36,741 bases of DNA from Psychrobacter faecalis. Lineage in GTDB: Bacteria > Pseudomonadota > Gammaproteobacteria > Pseudomonadales > Moraxellaceae. The notes under the pieces are model-generated. The model saw only the letters and a list, made by a program, of their open reading frames with translations, had not been told where the DNA came from and did no database searches. This document shows positions 1 to 10,996 of this stretch, piece by piece (position 1 is the stretch's first letter; each line of letters begins with the position of its first letter). Where the stretch lies: the NCBI RefSeq assembly GCF_016107575.1, contig NZ_JABAST010000030.1, positions 1-36,741 on the forward strand, given 5' to 3'. Position numbers and translations under genes: made by a program.

Positions 1-39
1 TAGATGGGCTATTTTATTACTTTTATTGAGTTTTTGCCT

Positions 40-78
40 TAACTGACTGGCATTAATCCTTCGGGGTGAGTTTTTTTG
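40..78 (+). terminator. possible terminator of an upstream gene
   Basis: A CC-TTCG-GG tetraloop core around 58-65 lies in a weak, interrupted stem (AACT before, AGTT after) and is followed by a run of seven or more T. It could end a gene lying left of the window. The stem is imperfect, so this is tentative. Confidence 0.3.
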
Positions 79-106
79 TTGTGACCTTTTTAAAGCTGCA
101 GTGGGT

Positions 107-112
107 TATAAT
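107..112 (+). promoter_or_regulatory. candidate -10 box for pyrG
   Basis: A perfect TATAAT lies 141 bases before the pyrG start. No good -35 is found at 16-18 bp; TTGTGA at 79-84 is too far away (22 bp). If used, pyrG has a leader of about 130 nt. I saw no convincing pyrimidine attenuator in that leader. Confidence 0.35.
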
Positions 113-159
113 AGCTACGTATTTACGATGATTACGCACTGAAGATGATTAAGCGTTAA

Positions 160-1887
<1,728 letters not shown>

Positions 1888-1916
1888 TCGTTATCGCACA
1901 ACCGCTTAATAATCAT

Positions 1917-1949
1917 AAAAAGACTGATCTTCGGATTGGTCTTTTTTTT
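1917..1949 (+). terminator. rho-independent terminator after pyrG
   Basis: An 8-bp stem with two G-U pairs (GACTGATC / GATTGGTC, 1922-1941) is closed by a TTCG tetraloop and followed by eight T. An A-run precedes it. It lies 30 bp past the pyrG stop. Confidence 0.85.
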
Positions 1950-2084
1950 GGCTTTAATTCAGACTTTTCTAATGACATTTTTTATAGGTACAGCTTTTAT
2001 ATCAGGCAGTTAAAATTATCAATTACGCTTGGATACTTTTTTTCATTGAGCTATCGGTTACAATAGGAAAAGTCAGATGAATAA

Positions 2085-3007
<923 letters not shown>

Positions 3008-3008
<1 letters not shown>

Positions 3009-3034
3009 TGCTATAAATGCTATAAATGCTATAA
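3008..3034 (+). repeat. three tandem copies of the 9-mer ATGCTATAA
   Basis: Three perfect head-to-tail copies (3008-3016, 3017-3025, 3026-3034) begin at the last base of the kdsA stop codon. Each copy is itself a minimal reading frame, ATG-CTA-TAA. They fill most of the spacer between kdsA and the next gene, ending before its AGAGGA ribosome-binding site. Confidence 0.9.
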
Positions 3035-3053
3035 ACGACGAGAGGATAAGATC

Positions 3054-3308
3054 ATGGCGATTAAAGTTGCACAAGTAAGTATCGAGAATATCGATGATAC
3101 CGAAGGGTTTGAGAGCGTGATGACGGCGCTAAAAAACATTACTGGTGTCACAGAAATTGAGCTACAGCCTGAAAACAGAATGGCATTTATCCATTATGAT
3201 GATACCAAAACGACGGTGCATGCATTTGTTGCGGCAATCAGCATGGTTGATTACGTGACTCAGCCGTTTCCTATCGATGCCCCGCAAAACCCGCGTTACC
3301 ATGATTAG
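3054..3308 (+). CDS. HMA-like small protein lacking the metal-binding cysteines
   Basis: An 84-residue cytoplasmic protein starting 46 bp after kdsA behind AGAGGA (3041-3046). Its pattern matches the HMA/ferredoxin-like fold of the CopZ encoded 240 bp downstream. An I-x(12)-V segment, a GV.EI strand, then A.I.YDD.KT and A..AI line up column by column with CopZ. The GMTCxxC metal loop is replaced by IDDTEGF, and the protein contains no cysteine at all. It therefore cannot bind Cu(I) through a CxxC pair. Family membership is my inference from alignment by eye; function is unknown. It could equally be a kdsA-eno cluster gene unrelated to copper. Confidence 0.75.
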   Translation: MAIKVAQVSIENIDDTEGFESVMTALKNITGVTEIELQPENRMAFIHYDDTKTTVHAFVAAISMVDYVTQPFPIDAPQNPRYHD

Positions 3309-3447
3309 AGATTACAGCTTACTCTTGTTTTAGAAATAGGAAGTGTGGCTTGTCGTTTTGGTATAAATTCATGGCTTTATTAATACAGTGATAACCAAAC
3401 TTACTTGTTGTTAGCAGTAATACGTCTTATGCTAGTTGCATGCTGTA

Positions 3448-3501
3448 TTGATAATTAAGCGCATAAAGAGCATTATCAAAACAGTTTTTGCACATTATAA
3501 A
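3448..3501 (+). promoter_or_regulatory. candidate copZ promoter with overlapping inverted repeat
   Basis: TTATCA (3473-3478), 17 bp, then TATAAA (3496-3501) forms a reasonable sigma70 promoter. A perfect 8-bp inverted repeat, TTGATAAT (3448-3455) and ATTATCAA (3472-3479), has its right arm on the -35 box, as an operator would. I see no CueR-type operator. The remainder of 3309-3545 shows nothing else clear. Confidence 0.45.
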
Positions 3502-3545
3502 AAATTCACTAATAAAAAATCCGTTATAAGAATAAGGAGCCCCTC

Positions 3546-3770
3546 ATGGCAAACCAAACTAGAATTATTAATATTGATGGCATGACTTGTGGTGGTTGTG
3601 TGGCAAGTGTTCATACCGCGACTGACGGCATAGACGGCGTAGAGACAATCTCTGTTGATTTGGCTGATAATTTAGCGACCGTGACCTTTGATGACAGTAA
3701 GACCAGTGCAGAAGCTATTGCATCGGCTATTGAAGAAGCGGGCTTTGATGCCACCGTCGCTAACTCTTAA
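3546..3770 (+). CDS. copZ: copper chaperone, CopZ family
   Basis: A 74-residue single HMA domain with the metal loop GMTCGGC; the ligands are Cys15 and Cys18. Such proteins carry Cu(I) in the cytoplasm and pass it to the CopA exporter, which is encoded 311 bp downstream. The beta-alpha-beta-beta-alpha-beta pattern (IINID, VETISVDL, ATVTFDD, AIASAIEEAGF) covers the whole protein. The start is supported by AAGGAG at 3534-3539. A terminator follows directly, so copZ and copA are probably separate transcripts that may share a regulator. A mercury chaperone is less likely given the adjacent P1B-1 ATPase. Confidence 0.93.
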   Translation: MANQTRIINIDGMTCGGCVASVHTATDGIDGVETISVDLADNLATVTFDDSKTSAEAIASAIEEAGFDATVANS

Positions 3771-3791
3771 GATTATTTATATTTATAAAAG

Positions 3792-3819
3792 AACCGGCTC
3801 CTGATGGCTGGTTTTTTTA
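3792..3819 (+). terminator. terminator after copZ
   Basis: ACCGGC / GCTGGT (6 bp with one G-U pair) encloses an 8-nt loop and is followed by seven T. It sits 20 bp past the copZ stop. Confidence 0.75.
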
Positions 3820-4081
3820 ATGGCTAAAAAATAATGAGGCAGCAATAACTAACGTCTTTTCATTTATACGCAATAGCTCTTGATGAGTTGCAAGCATAGA
3901 AAAAGTTGAATTACCGCCAATCATAACCATTTAGTATTTATCCCAGTAAGTTTAGAAAAGGGCGCTTCAAATACGCTTTCGTCTAACACCTTTATCAAGC
4001 TATTGAGCTTTTTTTCGCGCAAACGAATGCCTAAATATCTAAACGCTATCATGCGTTTTAACGCAATAACGAGTTCTCTCT
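3820..4081. other. copZ-copA spacer, no clear feature
   Basis: No open frame of note, no strong -35/-10 pair and no CueR-like dyad were found. A promoter for copA must lie here if the terminator after copZ works. No clear Shine-Dalgarno precedes copA. Confidence 0.4.
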
Positions 4082-6430
4082 ATGAATGACGCTACCCGTA
4101 CCGCTAACAATGACCCTTATGAAGTTGAGACTGATATCCAGTCAAATACGCCGCTTGCGCCCAAGCGTGCGCACCTGCAACTGGCGATTGAGGGGATGAC
4201 ATGTCAGGCTTGTGCGTCTCGCATCGAAAAAGTCCTTAATAAGAAGCCGGCGGTCTATGAAGTCAATGTCAACTTCGCTGGTGAGACGGCTAACGTCGAT
4301 TATGATCCAGCGCAAACCACGCCTGAGCAAGTGACAGAATGGGTCAATAAAACTGGTTTTGTGGCCAATTTGCAGGCCACTGATAGTTTGTTTGCTAAGT
4401 CGGATGAAGATACCGCAACTGAATATCCATGGCGCTTGATTGCGCTGTGGGTTTGTTTGCTACCGTTCTTGGTTGGTATGGCAGGCATGCTGGTTGGGCA
4501 AGGCATGGCGTGGATGCCGCCTGTTTGGATTCAGTTTATCTTAGCGACCATTGTGCAGTTTGGCTTAGCATTGCCTTTTTATAAAAGCGCTTGGGCCTCT
4601 ATCAAAGGTGGTCTTGCCAATATGGACGTATTGGTGGTCATTGGCACGGTAACCATTTGGGCGTATTCTACTTATTTATGGCTGACCCATGGCGATCGCA
4701 CGTTAAGCAGCTTATTGCAAAGTGGGCATGCAGGCGGACACGGACCCGCTGTTTATTTTGAAGCAGGGGTAATGGTTATTGCCTTTGTGCGTACGGGTAA
4801 ATATCTTGAAGAGCGTACCAAAAAGCACAGCTTAAACAGTATTGATTTATTATTATCCCTAACACCTGATGAGGTTGAGCAGCAACAGCCAAATGGCGAT
4901 TTTTATAATGTCGCGCTACAAGCGGTGCAAGTAGGCGATATCCTGCGTGCCAAACAAGGCAGCCGCGTGGCAACCGATGGTGTCGTTATCGGCGGTGCTG
5001 GCTGGTGCGTTGAGAGTCATTTAACTGGCGAGTCCGTACCGCTTAAAAAAGAAGCAGGTGATGTACTGCTAGCAGGGGCGTTGGTCGAAAATGGCAGCTT
5101 ACTCTATCGAGTCAGTGCAAAGGGTAGCGATACCAAGCTCGGTGATATGGTACAAGCGCTGAGCGATGCACAAGGCTCAAAAGCCAATTTAGCGCGCCTT
5201 GCTGACAGAGTGACGGCTATTTTTGTCCCTGTGGTAGTAACGATTGCCTTGGTTACTTTTGGGCTGACGTGGTGGCTCACGGGTATGGTTGATACTGCCT
5301 TGATGCATGCGGTGTCGGTGTTGGTTATTGCTTGTCCATGTGCGCTTGGTTTGGCAACGCCAGCGGCTATTATGGCCGGTATGGGCGTCGCCGCGCGTCA
5401 TGGCGTTTGGTTCAAAGACGCGCAAAGCTTAGAGGCGGCAGGTAATATCGATACCGTAGTGCTCGATAAAACCGGTACACTGACTATTGGTAAGCCTACC
5501 ATCGTCGATCAGGTCATGGTGGATAAATCGCTTGCCGTCGATGATGTGCTGCAAATTGCCGCAAGTGTTGAGGCGCACGCCAGCCATCCTTTAGCGACGG
5601 CGTTGATTAACGCGGCTCAAGAGCGTAACTTGCCATTGATGACTGTCACCGATATCAGTGTCATCAAAGGTGCGGGCATACAAGCAAATATCGAAGGCTT
5701 AGGTATGGTAAAAGTTGGTACGGCAGAGTTTGCTCATTTAACCCTGCCAAAACTGATGCCAAAAGTATGGCAAATTGCCAGTACTGTCGCCATTAGTATC
5801 AACGATGAGCCGCTAGGCGCGTTTGCCTTAGCTGATGATTTAAAAGACGACACGCCGCAGGCAATTACTGCGCTACAAGATGCGGGTATCAATGTCATTT
5901 TGATGAGTGGTGATAAGCAATCGGTCGTTGACCATGTGGCAGGGCAGCTGTGTATTGAGCAAGCGTACGGTAAAATGAGCCCGCGTGATAAGGCGAGCCA
6001 AATTGCCCTGTTACAAACAGCGGGTCACAAAGTGGCGATGGCAGGCGACGGCGTCAATGATGCGCCAGCGATGGCAACCGCCGATGCCAGCTTTGCGATG
6101 TTTGAGGGTACGGATGTTGCTCAGCATAGTGCCTCTGCGCGCTTGATGGGTGAGTCGCTCATGCATATTGATGCGGCGCAAAAAATTGCCAATGCAACGG
6201 TGCGCAATATCAAGCAAAATCTATTCTTTGCCTTTATCTATAATTGCCTCGGTATTCCTTTGGCCGCTTTTGGTTTCTTAAACCCTATGATTGCTGCCGC
6301 AGCGATGGCGCTCAGCTCTATTTCGGTATTGATGAATGCGCTACGTCTGACGCGATTCAAAACCGAGGTTGAGCTAAATAACACTGTCTCTAATACTCAT
6401 ACTGACAGTAAGCATTTAACAAAAGCATAA
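4082..6430 (+). CDS. copA: Cu(I)-exporting P1B-1 ATPase
   Basis: Pumps Cu(I) out of the cytoplasm across the inner membrane at the cost of ATP. The 782-residue product has one N-terminal HMA domain (Cys41/Cys44 in GMTCQAC). It then has the actuator motif TGES (315-318), the transport site CPC (418-420), the phosphorylated Asp462 in DKTGT, the His502-Pro503 nucleotide-site motif, and GDGVND (655-660). YNCLG and MALSSISV near the C-terminus are the membrane residues that complete a Cu(I) site, which points to copper or silver rather than zinc or cadmium. Eight membrane helices are expected. It follows copZ, the likely donor. Four antisense or off-frame ORFs inside it are shadows. Confidence 0.96.
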   Translation: MNDATRTANNDPYEVETDIQSNTPLAPKRAHLQLAIEGMTCQACASRIEKVLNKKPAVYEVNVNFAGETANVDYDPAQTTPEQVTEWVNKTGFVANLQATDSLFAKSDEDTATEYPWRLIALWVCLLPFLVGMAGMLVGQGMAWMPPVWIQFILATIVQFGLALPFYKSAWASIKGGLANMDVLVVIGTVTIWAYSTYLWLTHGDRTLSSLLQSGHAGGHGPAVYFEAGVMVIAFVRTGKYLEERTKKHSLNSIDLLLSLTPDEVEQQQPNGDFYNVALQAVQVGDILRAKQGSRVATDGVVIGGAGWCVESHLTGESVPLKKEAGDVLLAGALVENGSLLYRVSAKGSDTKLGDMVQALSDAQGSKANLARLADRVTAIFVPVVVTIALVTFGLTWWLTGMVDTALMHAVSVLVIACPCALGLATPAAIMAGMGVAARHGVWFKDAQSLEAAGNIDTVVLDKTGTLTIGKPTIVDQVMVDKSLAVDDVLQIAASVEAHASHPLATALINAAQERNLPLMTVTDISVIKGAGIQANIEGLGMVKVGTAEFAHLTLPKLMPKVWQIASTVAISINDEPLGAFALADDLKDDTPQAITALQDAGINVILMSGDKQSVVDHVAGQLCIEQAYGKMSPRDKASQIALLQTAGHKVAMAGDGVNDAPAMATADASFAMFEGTDVAQHSASARLMGESLMHIDAAQKIANATVRNIKQNLFFAFIYNCLGIPLAAFGFLNPMIAAAAMALSSISVLMNALRLTRFKTEVELNNTVSNTHTDSKHLTKA

Positions 6431-6447
6431 ATGCCAAACTGCCTGTT

Positions 6448-6508
6448 ATATCGCCGCTGTTATTAGGGATTAAAACCCCTCTTTAATGGCTGATATTACA
6501 GGCGATAT
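6448..6508. repeat. long imperfect hairpin after copA
   Basis: Perfect 8-bp arms ATATCGCC (6448-6455) and GGCGATAT (6501-6508) enclose a partly paired interior with an AGGG...CCCT tip. It starts 18 bp after the copA stop and lacks a clear T-run. It could act as a 3'-end stabiliser or a weak terminator. Confidence 0.5.
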
Positions 6509-6623
6509 TTAATTTTATGGGCGCAAGTTGGGGTAAGATAAGGGAAGTTTTACAAAATTTATGCTATGATGCCAAGCACGATAGCTGACACTTAAAGTAT
6601 TAGATAAACCTTTAATAATACAT

Positions 6624-6661
6624 AAAACCAGCCAATGATATGAATAGATGCTGCTGGTTTT
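6624..6661. terminator. possible terminator hairpin upstream of eno
   Basis: A perfect 9-bp inverted repeat, AAAACCAGC (6624-6632) and GCTGGTTTT (6653-6661), has A/T ends like a bidirectional terminator, though the loop is long (20 nt). It is nearly 200 bp past copA. No open frame of note lies in 6431-6761; TATGAT at 6565-6570 is a -10-like box without a proper -35. Confidence 0.45.
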
Positions 6662-6746
6662 GCTATAAGTGCTATACGATATTTTGTTTTACCTTTTTTG
6701 TATTGTAGTTGCCGTTATTTATCCCTCAAACTTGGCATGACCATAG

Positions 6747-8078
<1,332 letters not shown>

Positions 8079-8114
8079 TCAGCTGAGTAGCTGAAAAGTT
8101 AGGCTTAAAGCTAA

Positions 8115-8148
8115 GCGCTATATTGTCATTCACAGGATGATATAGCGC
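8115..8148. repeat. hairpin between eno and ftsB
   Basis: GCGCTATAT (8115-8123) pairs perfectly with ATATAGCGC (8140-8148), and the stem continues after a 3-nt bulge (CAT/ATG). There is no immediate T-run, so it may attenuate or stabilise the eno 3' end rather than terminate. Confidence 0.55.
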
Positions 8149-8208
8149 CTAATTTAATCAGATTTTTGTTTTAATTATTATCTCTTTATTACTTGGCGTT
8201 AATACTTT

Positions 8209-8517
8209 ATGAAATACTTTAGCCAATTTATCTTACTTGCTTTAGCGGTCGCTGTACTGTTAGGGCTGCAATACCAGTATTGGCTGGGTGAAAACGGTCA
8301 ATTTGAGCATCATAAATTATTGACCCAGATTGAAGAACAACAGCGTTTAAATGACAATCAAGTAGCGGCAAATAACTTGCTGCGTACGGACGTTCATGAT
8401 CTAAAAACCGGCCTTGAAGCGGTAGAGGAACACGCGCGTTTAGATTTAGGCTTGATTAAGCCAAATGAAACCTTTGTACAAGTATCAACAGCGCCGACAA
8501 CCCATAGCCGTTATTGA
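8209..8517 (+). CDS. ftsB: cell division protein FtsB (DivIC family)
   Basis: A small bitopic inner-membrane protein of the FtsQ-FtsB-FtsL divisome complex. The 102 residues comprise a short cytoplasmic N-terminus, one membrane helix (about 7-23), a coiled-coil heptad region (about 35-75), and a typical EEHARLDLGLIKPNETF segment matching the FtsB motif before the end. Length and position immediately after eno and before ispD are the family norm. Translation starts at the ATG right at the membrane segment. Confidence 0.95.
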   Translation: MKYFSQFILLALAVAVLLGLQYQYWLGENGQFEHHKLLTQIEEQQRLNDNQVAANNLLRTDVHDLKTGLEAVEEHARLDLGLIKPNETFVQVSTAPTTHSRY

Positions 8518-8632
8518 TTCTATCTACTCCAAAATAAATGATTACCTATAATTTTTTCTGCTTATATTTAAAGTACGATTTTTTTTAACTTCCTTTTTAT
8601 CCAATCCAGTCATATCATCATGGAATCTGACC

Positions 8633-9424
8633 ATGAGTATCAATCAAAACCACCTTATGAATACCACACCACATATACATGCCATGATTGTCGCTGCGGG
8701 TCGCGGTAGTCGTTTTGGTGCATCAATCGCCAAACAATATACCAAGCTACAAGGGCAGACCTTGTTACAACATAGCGTGGCACGGCTTGCGAGCAGTCGT
8801 TATATTGATCAGTGTTTATTGGTGATTGCAAAAGATGATCATACGGCGCAGACGCTTAATTTTGCATTGCCTATTGAATATACGAGCGGTGGAGCAGAGC
8901 GTTGGCAATCCGTGCAAGCAGGGGTAGAGGCGCTTATTAGGGCAGGTGCGCATGACTCAGACTTGGTGCTTATCCATGATGCCGCGCGTCCAGCGGTGCC
9001 TCAACAAGATATTGATAAAGTGATTAAAGCCGCGCTGCAAGAGCCGTATGGCGCTATCTTAGCGACCCCAGTTGCCGATACCCTAAAACAATCCTATACA
9101 GCGTCCTATAAGCACGCTAGCGCTGTCTCCGAAGCTATTAATAGCGCTAAAGGTAAACAGCATTCTTATGTTGAACGTACGCTTGAGCGTAGTAATATGT
9201 GGCAAGCGCAAACGCCGCAAGTCTTTCGCTTAGCTAAGCTGCGGGAAGTGTTGGCGTATGTTGAAGAGCATGACCTTGCTATCACCGATGAAGCAAGCGC
9301 GTTTGAGTACTTAGCGCTGCCAATTCGTTTGGTCGTTGGCAATCGGCAGAACATTAAACTTACCTATCCTGACGACGCCATCCTGCTTACCGCGATTCTT
9401 AACGCCCAGTCCCAATTGTCTTAA
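8633..9424 (+). CDS. ispD: 2-C-methyl-D-erythritol 4-phosphate cytidylyltransferase
   Basis: Transfers CMP from CTP to methylerythritol phosphate in the MEP route to isoprenoids, which supplies undecaprenyl carrier and quinones. The 263-residue product has the nucleotide-binding loop AAGRGSRFG with Lys in AKQY, then GGAERWQSV, IHDAARP, ATPVADTLK, RSNMWQAQTPQVF and TDEASAFE, all in family order. ATG 8633 is preferred over ATG 8657 and ATG 8684 because neither inner start has a ribosome-binding site, though 8657 would give a more usual N-terminus. It uses the CTP made by PyrG, encoded in the same neighbourhood. Confidence 0.95.
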   Translation: MSINQNHLMNTTPHIHAMIVAAGRGSRFGASIAKQYTKLQGQTLLQHSVARLASSRYIDQCLLVIAKDDHTAQTLNFALPIEYTSGGAERWQSVQAGVEALIRAGAHDSDLVLIHDAARPAVPQQDIDKVIKAALQEPYGAILATPVADTLKQSYTASYKHASAVSEAINSAKGKQHSYVERTLERSNMWQAQTPQVFRLAKLREVLAYVEEHDLAITDEASAFEYLALPIRLVVGNRQNIKLTYPDDAILLTAILNAQSQLS

Positions 9425-9852
9425 AAGATTCTCACCACCGTCACTATTTGCATTTCTCATTCTTTCCCCTGCTAAGTATTTCACTATAAATTTTCTATTC
9501 TCAAGTTCTAAATTGAGATGACTCTTCTCATAGCATCCATTTTTCATCTTTATTTTTCTAAGATTTTAGACCGACTGTTGAATAAAAAAGCATTTATTTA
9601 TGCTATATGTTGAATATAAATCTTATTAAAGCAACGTTTAGTATTAATAAGTAGTCATTTGAAATAAACATATATTGCTTTGATGACGAAATTAGCCTAT
9701 GATGTAACCAACTTAATACAATTAATATAAACATTTATAAATCAATAATATAACAAGCCAATTTGTTACTTCTAAATGCCTTGTTGCTCTATTTTTTCTA
9801 AAATGAGTATGGTTGTCTTAGCTACATTTACCTGATAATAGGGAGAAGCTGA
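9425..9852. other. AT-rich spacer between ispD and the BLUF gene
   Basis: Contains a weak hairpin (TCTCAA 9499-9504 / TTGAGA 9513-9518), the BLUF promoter listed separately, and a dyad TAACAA (9751-9756) / TTGTTA (9763-9768) in the presumed leader. The open frames here only read across the end of ispD and are not credible genes. Confidence 0.5.
9675..9703 (+). promoter_or_regulatory. candidate promoter of the BLUF gene
   Basis: TTGCTT (9675-9680), 17 bp, TATGAT (9698-9703). Transcription would start near 9710, giving a leader of about 140 nt. Confidence 0.5.
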
Positions 9853-10476
9853 TTGTCAACAGTGAATGATTCGACAAATCCAGTAACGCCAGATCTCTGC
9901 CAGCTTGTATATCTGAGCCACATTACGTCGACTGGTCTTGCAAGTGCGAGTACGCTTAATGACATCGCAGAGGTCGCGATTGAGCGTAATCAAGCCGATA
10001 ACATTAGCGGTATCCTTTGCTACGGCAATGGCTACTTTTTTCAATGTGTAGAAGGGTCAGAGCAAGCATTGACCAATCTGAAAAATCGCTTGTTGGTCGA
10101 TGATCGACATAAAGATTTAAAAATATTGGATTTTTCGGCGATTGCTGAGCGCCGTTTTGCGGGTTGGTCGCTACGCTCGATCACTCTTGAGCGCTGGATG
10201 ATGAATGAGCCAAAGCTAAAATCTTTTATGCCATTTAAGCCCCATACTTGGGAAGTTAATGGCTGGCAGCAATTTTTAGATATTCTGCAAGGTTATTATG
10301 AAGACCAAGAAAAGACTGGTGAGCTTGATACCCAGCCGATAAAATACAGTACGCTAGGGGTGACCTTAGGTAAAGTCGTCGGTCAGCATCAAGCGTTTTT
10401 CTTAATTCAAAGTGTCTTAGCGGGCTTAATCGTGTTGGCGCTGCTTTGGTTGATGTTAGCCGATAAGATTTGGTAA
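9853..10476 (+). CDS. BLUF-domain blue-light sensor with C-terminal membrane anchor
   Basis: BLUF domains bind FAD and respond to blue light by rewiring hydrogen bonds around the flavin. All four key residues are present with AppA-like spacing: Tyr20 (LVYLS), Asn46 (RNQADNISG), Gln64 (FFQCVEG) and Trp105 (RRFAGW). The domain covers about residues 15-110. Residues 111-180 have no domain I recognise. Residues about 181-202 form one strongly hydrophobic helix, followed by ADKIW, so the protein is probably tail-anchored in the inner membrane. The start is TTG, chosen because GGGAG (9841-9845) sits at good spacing. There is no output domain or regulator next to it, so its partner is unknown. Acinetobacter BlsA is shorter. 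Confidence 0.92.
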   Translation: MSTVNDSTNPVTPDLCQLVYLSHITSTGLASASTLNDIAEVAIERNQADNISGILCYGNGYFFQCVEGSEQALTNLKNRLLVDDRHKDLKILDFSAIAERRFAGWSLRSITLERWMMNEPKLKSFMPFKPHTWEVNGWQQFLDILQGYYEDQEKTGELDTQPIKYSTLGVTLGKVVGQHQAFFLIQSVLAGLIVLALLWLMLADKIW

Positions 10477-10507
10477 ATTGTTGTAAATAATTAGCGCATA
10501 GATATTT

Positions 10508-10536
10508 AAAAAGCCAGCATTCAGTGCTGGCTTTTT
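10508..10536. terminator. bidirectional terminator after the BLUF gene
   Basis: A perfect 12-bp stem, AAAAAGCCAGCA (10508-10519) and TGCTGGCTTTTT (10525-10536), with a 5-nt loop. It ends the BLUF transcript. Confidence 0.93.
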
Positions 10537-10635
10537 GCTGCGAGAGAATAATGTAAATCATGCTCACTTTATTTATGAGTATTTATAAATATTGATGAAA
10601 GACAGATATAGTCAAAATATTCTAAAAACGCTACG

Positions 10636-10711
10636 GTACTGCTGATATCAATTTTTTGTAGCCTCTGTCTGCGCAAGCACAGCAAGCAAGAAAAATTGAT
10701 ATCAGCAGTAC
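10636..10711. repeat. 76-bp perfect inverted-repeat element
   Basis: Two perfectly complementary 21-bp arms (10636-10656 and 10691-10711), beginning GTACTGCTGATATC and ending GATATCAGCAGTAC, flank a 34-bp centre. The centre holds a smaller hairpin with TGC-GCAA-GCA at its tip (around 10669-10678). There is no coding potential, and it lies between convergent terminators. It resembles a miniature inverted-repeat element or another dispersed intergenic hairpin. No second copy was noticed in this window. Confidence 0.85.
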
Positions 10712-10772
10712 GTGATGTATCGATATTAAGTTTCACTCACTATAGATATTCGTGAAAACAAATAGGTATAAA

Positions 10773-10806
10773 AAAACCCCACTCATATTTCTATGAGCAG
10801 GGTTTT
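10773..10806 (-). terminator. terminator of the tRNA-Glu transcript
   Basis: AAAACCC (10773-10779) and CTCATA (10782-10787) pair with TATGAG (10792-10797) and GGGTTTT (10800-10806), with a 2-nt mismatch. The A-run at 10770-10776 becomes the U-tract on the minus strand, 65 nt past the tRNA 3' end. Confidence 0.85.
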
Positions 10807-10815
10807 GCTGGTGCG

Positions 10816-10878
10816 CTTATTAGTCTTATTGATGCTGTACAGCAAATTTGCTAATAAGTGACGCCAAATAGTGGCGTC
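10816..10878 (-). other. structured 3' trailer of tRNA-Glu
   Basis: Between the tRNA and its terminator lie CTTATTAG (10816-10823) / CTAATAAG (10851-10858), a central palindrome GCTGTACAGC (10834-10843), and GACGCCA (10860-10866), which complements the tRNA 3' end TGGCGTC (10872-10878). Confidence 0.5.
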
Positions 10879-10947
10879 CCCAGGGGGATTCGAACCCCCG
10901 TTACCGCCGTGAAAGGGCGGTGTCCTAGGCCTCTAGACGATGGGGAC
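10872..10947 (-). tRNA. tRNA-Glu (anticodon TTC)
   Basis: On the minus strand, 76 nt from GTCCCC to an encoded CCA. The acceptor stem GTCCCC/GGGGAC, the anticodon loop CTTTCAC with TTC, and a T-arm GGGGG-TTCGAAT-CCCCC are all complete. It closely matches bacterial tRNA-Glu. It lies alone, with its own promoter and terminator, not in an rRNA operon. Confidence 0.98.
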
Positions 10948-10996
10948 TAGTAACAACGCTTCAGCTGCTTTCACCATTTATGCTGAAGTGGTGCGT

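Noticed and set aside
9311..9547. 78-codon minus-strand frame overlapping the ispD end
   Set aside because: Overlaps conserved ispD codons antisense and continues into AT-rich spacer; no supporting signals.
10501..10806. CRISPR-like repeat cluster
   Set aside because: The repeats here are inverted, not direct and regularly spaced; they are two terminators and one inverted-repeat element.
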